Below the pieces are notes generated by a model. It searched no databases. It saw only the letters and a program-made list of their open reading frames with translations, and had not been told where the DNA came from. A stretch of DNA of 64,000 nt from Oliverpabstia intestinalis (lineage in GTDB: Bacteria; Bacillota; Clostridia; Lachnospirales; Lachnospiraceae), in NCBI RefSeq assembly GCF_009696065.1, contig NZ_VUMS01000015.1, positions 1 to 64,000 on the forward strand, read 5' to 3'. Within the stretch, counting starts at the first letter, position 1. Every line of letters begins with the position of its first letter. The translations under genes and the position numbers were made by a program. This document shows, piece after piece, positions 1 through 8,078 of this stretch.

Positions 1-284
1 GAGTACACGACTTTCCAGGGAAGGTGCTCTGAGACTTTTTTCTTTCTGTAAACTGATGACAGTATACAGAACAATCCAGAGACACGCAAGCTAATCATTA
101 TTACGCTATTTTAAGAGGTCAATAACAGAGCATCATGAGAAAAACAACAGAGTATAAACTGTTTGAACAAAACCTGTAAAGAAAATAAACAAAGTAACTA
201 ATAAATTTCTTAGTTAGTTGATTCTATACGAAAACAGGATTATGATAATTATCGACATATGACGGAAATAAAAAAGGAGAAATT

Positions 285-863
285 ATGGCGCGACCAAGAA
301 GATGCAGAAAAATCTGTACAGAACCTGCATATGACAGTTTTAAACCGGAAGGAATCTCTGTGGGAGAAGAGATTACTATGACCGTAGATGAATACGAAGT
401 GATTCGACTGGTTGACCTGGAAAAATATACACATGAACAGTGTGCAGAGCGAATGGGAATCTCAAGGACAACAGTGACTGAGATCTATGAATCCGCACGT
501 TATAAACTGGCAGACAGTGTGGTAAATGGAAAAAAGTTACATATTTCAGGGGGCGACTATCAGTTATGTGATGGAAAGAATGTATTTTGCTGTAACAGAC
601 TCTGTAAAAGATCCGAAGAATCCGTCAGAAAAATAATCATTCAAAGAAAGGTTGGAGAACAGACAGCACTGAAAGAGGCAGGAATCCGGTTATATGGAGG
701 CGTAAAAGGAAATGCAGATAAAGCGATAGAGGCTTATTTGAAAGGAAACCTTGACTATAATCCGGAAGTACACTGTACCACACACGAACATGGTCACTCC
801 TGTGGCGAGCATCACTGTGGTGAAGAGAAACACGGATGTTCCGGAAATGGTGAAAATCAATAG
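285..863 (+). CDS. DUF134 DNA-binding protein with NifX-like tail (internally shortened)
   Basis: The first ~95 residues match the DUF134 family (start MARPRRCRK, then a helix-turn-helix-like stretch around GISRTTVTEIYESAR). These are predicted DNA-binding proteins. After a Cys-containing link (QLCDGKNVFCCNRLC) the protein jumps to the end of a NifX/NifB-type cofactor-binding domain (EAGIRLYGGVKGNADKAIEA) and a His/Cys-rich tail (HEHGHSCGEHHCGEEKHGC). In relatives as I recall them, about 60 more residues of the NifX domain stand between the two parts, so this copy seems to have lost them in frame. A good ribosome site (AAGGAG) precedes the ATG. The role is probably metal- or cofactor-linked regulation; this is inference. 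It has no operon partner. Confidence 0.8.
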   Translation: MARPRRCRKICTEPAYDSFKPEGISVGEEITMTVDEYEVIRLVDLEKYTHEQCAERMGISRTTVTEIYESARYKLADSVVNGKKLHISGGDYQLCDGKNVFCCNRLCKRSEESVRKIIIQRKVGEQTALKEAGIRLYGGVKGNADKAIEAYLKGNLDYNPEVHCTTHEHGHSCGEHHCGEEKHGCSGNGENQ

Positions 864-997
864 GAAATAAAGTACTTTCTTTGGTTTTTCTCTAAAAAAA
901 AGTAGTGGTTTGATGTACTTAGGGCTAGACGTCGCGCTAGCGACTTGGTACAATAAAAAACAACATGGTTTTATACCAAAAGAAAGGACGATTTATT

Positions 998-1861
998 ATG
1001 AAACTGAAAGTTGGCGTACAGCTTTTCTCGGTTATGACCGAGTTGGCAAATGACTACCTCAAAACTCTGGAGAATGTTGCAAAAGCAGGCTATAAGTATG
1101 TTGAGTATGTAGATGTTCCCGGCAACAGCCCCGAAGAAATCGGCAATAAAGTAAAAGAGCTTGGTCTGACTGCTATTGCAAGCCACGTACATTTTGATCC
1201 TTTTACCTCTACCCATGAAGATATGGTTAAGATTGTAGAAGACAACGTCAAGATGCATTCGGAAGCTATTATCCTGCCGATGGGTATCATGACCACAATG
1301 GAAGAGATCAAAACAGTTGCCGCAGCCTGCAATGAAATGGCTGCTCTGGCAAAAGCACACAGCATGGCTTTCTATTATCACAACCACTGTCAGGAATTTT
1401 ATCAGGTTGAAGGCAAAACCGCTTATGAATGGCTGGTTGAACTGACCGATCCCGAACTGGTTTTCTTCGAAGTCGATACTTTCTGGGCAACCCGCGGCGG
1501 ACAGAAGGCTGTTGAACTGATTAAAAAGCTCGGTTCCCGTGCAAAACTGATCCATCAGAAAGATATGGGTAAATCTGCTGATCCGATCAACCTGATTGAG
1601 GGTGTTACCGATCTGACCAGAGAGAACTACTGCGAAAAGATTTTCGGCCGTACAAATCCGACCGATATCTGCACCGTTGGCACCGGTATCATGGATATCC
1701 CCGAAATCGTTAAAACTGTAACTGAGCTTGACTATGCTCCTTACATTATTGTTGAACTTGACTGCTGCGCCCGTCAGACCGAAGAAGAGTACAACACTCC
1801 TCTTTCGCCTCTCGCAAGCATCAAAGCAAGCCGCGAGTATCTCGAAAGCGTTATCGGCTGA
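998..1861 (+). CDS. Sugar phosphate isomerase/epimerase (xylose isomerase-like TIM barrel)
   Basis: A 287-residue protein of the AP-endonuclease-2/xylose-isomerase-like TIM-barrel superfamily. Signature pieces are GVQLFSV at the N-terminus, the metal-site segment FEVDTFWATRGG, and HQKDMG near residue 190. Members isomerise or epimerise sugars and inositol derivatives using a divalent metal; the substrate cannot be read from the sequence. I chose the ATG at 998 because AAAGGA lies just upstream; an in-frame ATG at 965 has no good ribosome site. Codon choice (many CCG, CCC, GCC, GGC, CTC) differs from the AGA/GGA-rich neighbours. Together with the IS3-family remnant 40 bp downstream, this suggests acquisition by transfer. 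Confidence 0.8.
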   Translation: MKLKVGVQLFSVMTELANDYLKTLENVAKAGYKYVEYVDVPGNSPEEIGNKVKELGLTAIASHVHFDPFTSTHEDMVKIVEDNVKMHSEAIILPMGIMTTMEEIKTVAAACNEMAALAKAHSMAFYYHNHCQEFYQVEGKTAYEWLVELTDPELVFFEVDTFWATRGGQKAVELIKKLGSRAKLIHQKDMGKSADPINLIEGVTDLTRENYCEKIFGRTNPTDICTVGTGIMDIPEIVKTVTELDYAPYIIVELDCCARQTEEEYNTPLSPLASIKASREYLESVIG

Positions 1862-1903
1862 TTTAAACTTAATAAAACGCGCTTCCTTCTCCGGAAAATG
1901 AGG

Positions 1904-2338
1904 TGACCCCAAAAAGTTAGACTTTTGCGAGACGATTTCGGTCGTCTCGTTTTTCTTTATGTAGCTAGGATATGAAGCCTGTATTGAACAGGGCTCATCC
2001 ATCTTAACTTCTCTTTTATTCGTTTTTCATTGTAGTATTTTATAAAACGTTCTATCTTAGATTTTAATTCCTCGTAGCTATAGTAAACAACACCATAGTA
2101 AATTTCTTGCTTGAGCAGTCCAAAGAAGTTTTCCATTACAGAGTTATCCAGGCAGTTTCCCTTTCTTGACATACTTTGAAATATACGTTCTTCTTTTAGT
2201 CTATGAGAATATGCTTTCATTTGGTAAGCCCACCCTTGATCAGAATGAAAAGTTCTTCTGTACGGACAATCCGCAGTGATCTCAATTGCCTTATCTAAAG
2301 CATCCATTACGTTCTTTGCAGAAGGTTTCCGGTGTAAA
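1904..2338 (-). mobile_element. IS3-family insertion sequence remnant (one end plus 3' part of orfB)
   Basis: One terminus is intact: on the plus strand the element begins TGACCCCAAAAAGTTAGAC, which is the usual end of IS3-family (IS150-like) elements. Next comes a hairpin with arms CGAGACGA and TCGTCTCG followed by T residues, then the transposase stop codon. The other end is missing. Coding similarity stops at a GGTGCCTGACACC palindrome at 2339-2351. The remnant cannot move by itself. Confidence 0.85.
1957..2338 (-). pseudogene. Truncated IS3-family transposase (orfB C-terminal half)
   Basis: The translation holds the second half of an rve/DDE integrase domain: HSDQGWAY with the catalytic Asp, then SRKGNCLDNSVMENFFG with the catalytic Glu, and the usual ending YNEKRIKEKLRWMSPVQY. 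Reading further upstream in frame gives LHRKPSAKNVMDALDKA, still typical of the family, before similarity ends at the 2339 palindrome. The first Asp of the DDE triad, the N-terminal part and the orfA partner are absent, so this is a dead fragment. Confidence 0.88.
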
Positions 2339-2351
2339 GGTGCCTGACACC
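2339..2351. repeat. GGTGCCTGACACC palindromic repeat
   Basis: This imperfect palindrome forms the exact boundary of the IS3 remnant. An almost identical word (GGTGTCAGGCAC) occurs at 32041-32052, downstream of sigG. Similar words are common dispersed repeats in Firmicutes, in some genomes linked to REP-type (RAYT) transposases; that link is background knowledge and is not shown here. Confidence 0.5.
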
Positions 2352-2423
2352 AATGGATTTATGCTGTTTCAAAACAAGCCTTGAGCATTTGCGCAAATTC
2401 TTCAATATAGTATCCGGATAGGA

Positions 2424-2476
2424 TAAAAATATCCCCTTTCACGAAAGAAAAATTTTTGTGAAAGGGGATGTTTTTT
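2424..2476 (-). terminator. Intrinsic terminator of the MATE gene (possibly bidirectional)
   Basis: A 12-bp stem (ATCCCCTTTCAC with GTGAAAGGGGAT) has a T-run on both sides. It lies 25 bp past the stop codon of the minus-strand MATE gene. Confidence 0.85.
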
Positions 2477-2500
2477 ACAAGTATAGTAAATGCATGTATT

Positions 2501-3898
2501 TTACAGAATGTCACTTCCATCCGGTATTTTAGAAATAATCTGTCGGTTGACACTGAACAGGAAAGTCAGTGAAACAACAAGAGATGCAACCTCTGCAATC
2601 GGGAAGCACCACCATACCACATGCAGTCCTCCGATCCGGGAAAGAAGGTAGGCTACCGGGATCAGAACCACGAGCTGACGAAGGATCGATACGATCATGC
2701 TGTATACTGCTTTTCCGAGAGCCTGAAATACTGTTCCGCAGATGATACAGAACCAGGCGATCAGATAATGAACCCCGATGATACGCAGTGCAGATATACC
2801 GATGGCGAGCATATCTTCGGAAGCATTGAACATTCCAAGAAGAACCTGTGGAATCAGCTCAAAAGATAAGAATCCGACAAAGGTCAGACAGAAAGCAGTG
2901 ATCAGGCTGAGTTTGATCGTTTTGATCATACGTTTTCTGTTCTGAGCCCCGTAGTTGAAGGCAATGATCGGCGTGATACCATTGTTCAGACCGAACACCG
3001 GCATGAAGAAGAAACTCTGAAGCTTGAAATATACACCGAACACAGCGGTTGCTGTGGATGAGAAAGCAATCAGGATCCGGTTCATGGAGTACGTCATCAC
3101 AGAGCCGATAGACTGCATGATGATCGAAGGAACACCGATCGCATAGATCGTTCCGATGATTTTGATATCCGGACGGAATCCCTGAAAACGGATCTTAATC
3201 TCTGTGTTAAACTTGTGATTGCAGGTAAACGCAACAACAGCAGCGACACACTGGCCGATGACGGTTGCCACAGCGGCACCGGTAACGCCCATGGCCGGAC
3301 ATCCCAGCAGACCGAAGATCATGATCGGATCCAGAATGATATTGGTAAGAGCTCCGCATAACTGGGAAGTCATGCTGAAAAGTGTTTTTCCGGTGGAGGT
3401 TAGAAGGCGTTCAAAGTAAATCTGTGCAAGTAAACCGAAAGAGAAAATCATAACGGTACGAAGATATTCGATGCCCATCTCCATGATCTCAGCATCCGCA
3501 CCTTTGATCTGGCTGGCATAAAATGGTTTTACAACGGTAAATCCCAGAATCAAAAATACAAGATAACTTAAAAAATACAGAAAAGCTGCATTGACACCGA
3601 TCTTATTGGCTTCTTTAAACTTATGTTCCCCCAGTGATCTGGAGAGCAGAGCATTCATACCGACACCGGTACCGGTTGCAACAGCAATCAGTAATGTCTG
3701 TAAAGGAAAGGCAAGAGAAACAGCAGTAAGGGCATTCTCGGAAAGCTTCGCCACGAAGATACTGTCAACGATGTTGTAAAGTGCCTGCACGAGCATGGAA
3801 ATCATCATCGGTAACGACATATTAAATAAAAGTTTACCGATGGGCATAGTTCCCATTTTATTTTCTGCTGCAGGGGCAGAAGTATTTTCTTTTGTCAT
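2501..3898 (-). CDS. MATE family efflux transporter
   Basis: A 465-residue integral membrane protein of the multidrug and toxic compound extrusion family (NorM/DinF-like). The N-terminus reads PIGKLLFNMSLPMMISMLVQALYNIVDSIFV, the usual first helix of MATE proteins, and roughly twelve hydrophobic segments follow in two pseudo-symmetric halves. Such pumps export cationic drugs or metabolites with Na+ or H+. I start it at the ATG at 3898, which has GGAGGACC just upstream; a longer open frame reaching 3967 has no ribosome site. It is monocistronic with its own terminator. The substrate is unknown. Confidence 0.9.
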   Translation of the reverse strand: MTKENTSAPAAENKMGTMPIGKLLFNMSLPMMISMLVQALYNIVDSIFVAKLSENALTAVSLAFPLQTLLIAVATGTGVGMNALLSRSLGEHKFKEANKIGVNAAFLYFLSYLVFLILGFTVVKPFYASQIKGADAEIMEMGIEYLRTVMIFSFGLLAQIYFERLLTSTGKTLFSMTSQLCGALTNIILDPIMIFGLLGCPAMGVTGAAVATVIGQCVAAVVAFTCNHKFNTEIKIRFQGFRPDIKIIGTIYAIGVPSIIMQSIGSVMTYSMNRILIAFSSTATAVFGVYFKLQSFFFMPVFGLNNGITPIIAFNYGAQNRKRMIKTIKLSLITAFCLTFVGFLSFELIPQVLLGMFNASEDMLAIGISALRIIGVHYLIAWFCIICGTVFQALGKAVYSMIVSILRQLVVLIPVAYLLSRIGGLHVVWWCFPIAEVASLVVSLTFLFSVNRQIISKIPDGSDIL

Positions 3899-4088
3899 AG
3901 GTCCTCCAATCTGTATGATATGTTTGGCTTCGCAGCGCAAAAAAGCGCCAACGATGTATGATACCACTATTTGTTGTAAGATTCAAGAAAAAAGAAAAAG
4001 TTCATAATATTTTGCATTGAGAACCGGAAACGAAAACTGTATAATGAAAACAATACGAAAGACAGGAAAATGAGGTGTGGGAAGAGCA

Positions 4089-4727
4089 ATGATTACATAT
4101 AATTATGGGAACAGTCATTCACCGATCACTTTGCTTCAGATGGTGGGAGATCATGATCTGCCGGGAATAGAAAACGAGATCCGGGAGATCCACAGACTGA
4201 CGGATCAGGAGTTTGCGTTTGTGGCAGTAAAAGTGGAAAACTGGAATCACGATCTTTCACCATGGAATGCCCCGGCTGTATTTGGAACGGAAGATTTTGG
4301 AGACGGTGCGGAAAATACACTGGAAGAAGTATTGCAATTGTGTACGGACAACGACCGCAAATACTGTATCGGTGGATATTCGATGGCAGGATTATTTGCC
4401 CTGTGGGCAGCCATGCAGACAGATCGCTTCAAAGGTGTCGCAGCAACATCTCCCTCGGTCTGGTTTCCGGGATTCCTGGAAGATATGAAGAGCCGGCGGG
4501 TAGGAAGTGACTGTATTTACCTGAGTCTTGGCGATAAAGAAGAAAAAACAAGGAATCCGGTGATGGCGCAGGTGGGAAACTGCATCAGAGAGACGTTTAC
4601 CTGGCTGAAAGAAGAAGAGATACCGTGTACGCTGGAATGGAATCACGGCGGCCATTTTAAAGAACCGGATATGCGGACCGCCCGGGCCTTCGCGTGGGTG
4701 CTGGAAGAACTTGCAAAGAAAGATTAG
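4089..4727 (+). CDS. Alpha/beta-hydrolase, esterase-like
   Basis: A 212-residue protein with a nucleophile elbow GYSMAG near residue 100, preceded by a beta strand (KYCIGG). A candidate catalytic His stands in NHGGHFKEPD close to the C-terminus, and a candidate Asp in LSLGDKEEKT. This is the order expected for an alpha/beta-hydrolase of the esterase D/enterochelin-esterase type, and it is short for that group. The ATG at 4089 is preceded by GAGGTG/GGGAAG; a GTG at 4077 is an alternative start. The stop lies 44 bp before the next gene, so it is probably co-transcribed with the Nudix gene and the kinase. The substrate is unknown. Confidence 0.75.
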   Translation: MITYNYGNSHSPITLLQMVGDHDLPGIENEIREIHRLTDQEFAFVAVKVENWNHDLSPWNAPAVFGTEDFGDGAENTLEEVLQLCTDNDRKYCIGGYSMAGLFALWAAMQTDRFKGVAATSPSVWFPGFLEDMKSRRVGSDCIYLSLGDKEEKTRNPVMAQVGNCIRETFTWLKEEEIPCTLEWNHGGHFKEPDMRTARAFAWVLEELAKKD

Positions 4728-4771
4728 TATACTTTAAAATATGGAATGGAAAAATACGGGAGAATGAGAAA

Positions 4772-5233
4772 ATGACAACGACAACGTTATGTTACATAGA
4801 AAACGAAGGCAAATACCTGATGCTTCACAGAGTAAAAAAGAAGAATGATATCAACGAGGGAAAATGGATCGGTGTCGGCGGTCATGTGGAATATCAGGAA
4901 AGCCCGGAGGAATGTCTGGTGCGTGAGGTGAAGGAAGAGACCGGGCTTACACTTACCTCGTATCGGTTCCGTGGTGTGGTGACATTTATCAGCGATACCT
5001 GCGAAGCGGAACTGATGTGCGTGTTCACAGCGGATGGATACACAGGGGAACTGATCGAATGCGATGAGGGAGAACTTTGCTGGGTAGATAAAACAGTTGT
5101 GCCAGAACTTCCGACCTGGGAGGGCGACAGAGTGTTTCTGGATATGCTTCTTTCCGGGGAAGAAAGATTTTTCTCGCTGAAATTAAGATATGAGGGAGAT
5201 AAGCTTGTGGAGAAGAAAACTCATTTGTACTAA
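4772..5233 (+). CDS. Nudix hydrolase, 8-oxo-dGTP diphosphatase type
   Basis: A 153-residue protein with a complete Nudix box (GHVEYQESPEE, then REVKEETGL). This 23-residue loop-helix-loop binds Mg2+ and cleaves nucleoside diphosphate linkages. Length and sequence resemble MutT/YtkD-like enzymes that clean the nucleotide pool (8-oxo-dGTP or related). The start ATG at 4772 gives MTTTTLCYIE, the usual MutT-like first strand. The next gene starts 20 bp downstream, so the two are likely one transcript. Confidence 0.88.
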   Translation: MTTTTLCYIENEGKYLMLHRVKKKNDINEGKWIGVGGHVEYQESPEECLVREVKEETGLTLTSYRFRGVVTFISDTCEAELMCVFTADGYTGELIECDEGELCWVDKTVVPELPTWEGDRVFLDMLLSGEERFFSLKLRYEGDKLVEKKTHLY

Positions 5234-5252
5234 AAGATAGAGAGGAAGATTT

Positions 5253-6590
5253 ATGCAAACAGTAGGAATAGATATCGGAACAACAACCATAAGCGGTGTG
5301 GTTCTGGAAAAAAACGGAACACAAAAACCCCGGATTCTTAAAGCAAAAACAATTGAAAACGGGAGCTTTCTTACAACGACAAAGGACTGGGAAAGGATCC
5401 AGGATGCAGAAAAGATTGTAAAGAAGAGCAGACAGATGCTGGATGATTTTCTGGACGAATATCCGGAAGTGGAAAAAATCGGACTTACCGGGCAGATGCA
5501 TGGGATCGTCTATATCGACAAAGAAGGAACCTGTGTCAGTCCGTTGTATACCTGGCAGGATGCGAGAGGAAGTCTCTGTGAGGAGAATAACGGTTCCCTG
5601 ACAGAAGAGATTCAGCAGACATGTAACGTGCAGGTGGCTTCCGGCTATGGAATAGTCACGCATATTTATAATTTGAGACATCATCTGATCCCGGATACGG
5701 CAGTGAGCTTCTGTACAATTATGGATTACTTCGGGATGCGGCTGACCGGGAGAAAAAAAGCACTGGTACATGCAGGCAATGCTGCAAGTTTTGGCTTTTT
5801 TGACGTATCGAAAAATGTTTTTATGACAGAAGAACTTTACAAAATGGGTGTGGAAGAACAGTGGCTTCCGCAAGTCTGCACCGGAATCGAAGCACTGGGA
5901 AGTTACAGAGAGCGAATCGTGACCACCGCGATCGGCGATAATCAGGCAAGTTTTCTCGGAGCAGCGGGAAATGAGAATAATACATTGCTGGTAAATATGG
6001 GAACCGGCGGACAGATCTCAGTACTCTCAGATCAGTATTTTACAGCGGAGGGAATCGAAGCAAGACCTTTCTTACATGGTACTTACCTGCTTGCAGGAGC
6101 TTCTCTGTGCGGAGGAAAAGCGTATGCACTGCTGGAAAAATTCTTCAGAGAATTTGTGAAAGAGGCAACCGGACAGGAGAAACCTCTGTACAAAACCCTG
6201 GAGAAACTGGCAGGAGACGGGAAAGCATCCTGCACCGGAAGGGAAAACAGGCAAAAACTTCAGATAGAAACAACATTTGACGGAACCAGAGTACATCCGG
6301 AGCAAACCGGAAGTATTACCAATCTCAGTGTGGACAATTTCACACCGGCAGCGTTTGTTTACGGGACTCTCGAGGGAATGAGCAGGGAACTCTATCAGAT
6401 GTATCAGACGATTCAGAACGGAACCGGAATGCAAATAAAACGCATGATCGGATCCGGAAACGGATTGCGAAAGAATCCGGTTCTCTGTGAAATTGTAGAA
6501 GAAATGTTTGGCGCGAAACTGGCATTGGCAGAATGTGAAGAAGAAGCGGCAACAGGGGCGGCATTGAGCAGTATGCAGCAGGATGAATAA
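5253..6590 (+). CDS. FGGY-family carbohydrate kinase, sedoheptulokinase-like
   Basis: A 445-residue sugar kinase of the actin-like ATPase fold. The N-terminal phosphate loop is GIDIGTTTISG. The FGGY signature region is represented by GLTGQMHGIVY and YTWQDARG, and the C-terminal ATP-binding segment by IGSGNGLRKNPVLCEIV. The GQMHG/YTWQDAR pattern resembles sedoheptulokinases more than xylulo- or rhamnulokinases. The reaction is presumably ATP-dependent phosphorylation of a ketose; the substrate is inferred only. AGAGGAAG precedes the ATG. Directly downstream lie relics of an AraC regulator and a rhamnulose-phosphate aldolase, so it may once have belonged to a larger sugar-use operon. Confidence 0.82.
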   Translation: MQTVGIDIGTTTISGVVLEKNGTQKPRILKAKTIENGSFLTTTKDWERIQDAEKIVKKSRQMLDDFLDEYPEVEKIGLTGQMHGIVYIDKEGTCVSPLYTWQDARGSLCEENNGSLTEEIQQTCNVQVASGYGIVTHIYNLRHHLIPDTAVSFCTIMDYFGMRLTGRKKALVHAGNAASFGFFDVSKNVFMTEELYKMGVEEQWLPQVCTGIEALGSYRERIVTTAIGDNQASFLGAAGNENNTLLVNMGTGGQISVLSDQYFTAEGIEARPFLHGTYLLAGASLCGGKAYALLEKFFREFVKEATGQEKPLYKTLEKLAGDGKASCTGRENRQKLQIETTFDGTRVHPEQTGSITNLSVDNFTPAAFVYGTLEGMSRELYQMYQTIQNGTGMQIKRMIGSGNGLRKNPVLCEIVEEMFGAKLALAECEEEAATGAALSSMQQDE

Positions 6591-6725
6591 TTGAAAAGTA
6601 TGGGATGTGATTAATTTCTACAGTGATCATTGTATAGATTCCAGGCTTGCACAGGAGAATGAGAAAAAATGTGAGAATGCATTTCAGCAGATTACAGTTA
6701 TTAAAGCGTATGAAGAGGATGTTAC
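6591..6725 (+). other. Gene debris after the kinase
   Basis: A frame without a start (NFYSDHCIDSRLAQENEKKC, then ENAFQQITVIKAYEEDVT and a stop) runs into the ATG of the next relic with a 4-bp overlap. It reads like the C-terminal end of a lost gene. I do not recognise the family. Confidence 0.35.
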
Positions 6726-7035
6726 ATGAAACAGAAGCTGTTAGATGAACTGATGGAGGTATCTGAAGAAGAACAGAAATATCTGGATGGTCAGGGTGAC
6801 ATTGAAAGACAATTGTATGTGAAGGAAAAGATAGAGGAAATAGACAGGGAACTGCTGCTTAAAAGGGGTCAGCATTATGTAGAGATTATGTATGTGGCAC
6901 AGGGCAGCATTACGCATTGCATAGAGGGAAAGGAATTAGTGCTTCATAAGGGTGATGTTTTTCAGGCAATTTAAGAAACGATATGGAATGATACCGCACA
7001 AATATCGAAAAGAAAACAGAAAAGACAAAAAATGA
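6726..7035 (+). pseudogene. AraC-family regulator, internally deleted remnant
   Basis: The first 82 codons look like the N-terminus of an AraC-type regulator with a cupin sensor (YVEIMYVAQGSITHCIEGKE, then LVLHKGDVF). At about 6970 the sequence jumps, in another frame, to the very end of the same family (FKKRYGMIPHKYRKENRKDKK, stop at 7033-7035). That ending is the terminal part of the AraC DNA-binding domain. The rest of the cupin and nearly the whole helix-turn-helix region are gone, so one deletion removed most of the gene. Confidence 0.75.
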
Positions 7036-7274
7036 TAACGTGGAAAATAAGATATGACCTTGCCATCTGGGCACATCATGGAATGTTTGCTGCCGGAGAG
7101 GATTTTGATCTCACATTCGGCCTCATGCATACAGCAGAAAAGTCAGCAGAGATTCTGGTAAAAATGCTGTCAATGAGACCTGATAAACTGCAGACAATCA
7201 CACCTGATAATTTCAGACATCTGGCTAAAAATTTTAACGTTACCCTTTCAGAAGAGTTTCTGTATGATAAATAA
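7032..7274 (+). pseudogene. rhaD: rhamnulose-1-phosphate aldolase, C-terminal fragment
   Basis: The frame reads RYDLAIWAHHGMFAAGEDFD, then LTFGLMHTAEKSAEILVK. This matches the zinc-site His-His-Gly segment and last helices of class II rhamnulose-1-phosphate aldolases (RhaD), which split rhamnulose-1-phosphate to DHAP and lactaldehyde. Only about 80 of some 270 residues remain, and the N-terminal part is missing. It directly follows the AraC remnant. It is probably the relic of a rhamnose operon. Confidence 0.75.
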
Positions 7275-7293
7275 AAATTTAAAAAGCTGAAAG

Positions 7294-7341
7294 TGAAAAG
7301 CAGCAAGAACAAGGCAACATGCAGTTCCGGCTGCTTTTCTA
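7294..7341. terminator. Hairpin between convergent rhaD relic and Uma2 gene
   Basis: Arms GAAAAGCAGC and GCTGCTTTTC enclose about 25 bases. It lies at the meeting point of two converging genes and can serve either strand. Confidence 0.65.
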
Positions 7342-7345
7342 TATA

Positions 7346-7855
7346 TTAATATTCTCCAAGATCAAATAATTCATCAAAAGTTATCTTAAGATTCGGAAAC
7401 ATCACCAGTTGCAGATCGTCTTTATTCTGAGCGGTGACGGTTTTGTAAAGATAGGGATACCCGGTACCATCTTCTCTAAAATCAAAAAGATAAATTTCCA
7501 CAGATTTTTTTCTCCAGTCAACGATCCAGTATTCAGAGACCCCCACCTTACAGTAAATATCCATTTTCTCATGTCGGTCATAGTCTTCCGTGGCATTGGA
7601 TAAAACTTCCATTACGAAACGGGGAATACCGGTAAAAGAAATATTTTTACGATCTCGCAGGTTGCAGATGATGGAGACATCAGGAACGATTATCTTATCA
7701 TCATTCTCACGCCATTCATATTGTACACCGTCACCAAAAACACGACACAGGCTGTCTTTAATCTGGCTGCCGATTTTGATAACAAAATTATTGATAACCA
7801 TAGAGTGTTCAAGATAAGTTTTGCTTAAATCTTCGATTGGTAAGGCATCATTCAT
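7346..7855 (-). CDS. Uma2 family protein (DUF820), PD-(D/E)XK nuclease fold
   Basis: A 169-residue protein with the core of Uma2/DUF820 proteins: VPDVSIIC (Asp), then FVMEVLS (Glu), then HEKMDIYCKVGVSEYWIVD (Lys and following strand). This order matches the PD-(D/E)XK nuclease fold. The cellular role of the family is unknown, and many copies are found singly as here. The ATG at 7855 is chosen because GGAGG lies 11 bp upstream; a GTG at 7867 abuts the ribosome site too closely. Confidence 0.82.
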   Translation of the reverse strand: MNDALPIEDLSKTYLEHSMVINNFVIKIGSQIKDSLCRVFGDGVQYEWRENDDKIIVPDVSIICNLRDRKNISFTGIPRFVMEVLSNATEDYDRHEKMDIYCKVGVSEYWIVDWRKKSVEIYLFDFREDGTGYPYLYKTVTAQNKDDLQLVMFPNLKITFDELFDLGEY

Positions 7856-8078
7856 ACAGCGCTGCACCTCCTTACTTTATTGAGATAATTATAAGGTTTT
7901 GCAGGATATTCGTCAAGAACAGGAAAGCAAATGATGAGCAGATCAAGATGTCTTGCAAAACAGATAAAACTTTGTTAAAATAACCAAAATTACAGTTCCG
8001 GCAGATGCTTTTCAGATTTTAGTGATGTTATCTTAGCACAAAGCTGTTTCGAAAATAACGGGGAAAAGGAGAAATCAT

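Noticed and set aside
971-2002. Minus-strand open frame of 343 codons
   Set aside because: It is antisense to the isomerase and runs into the IS3 remnant; it only reflects the codon bias of the real gene.
2359-2553. Small minus-strand frame of 64 codons after the MATE gene
   Set aside because: It overlaps the MATE stop codon and terminator and has no ribosome site.
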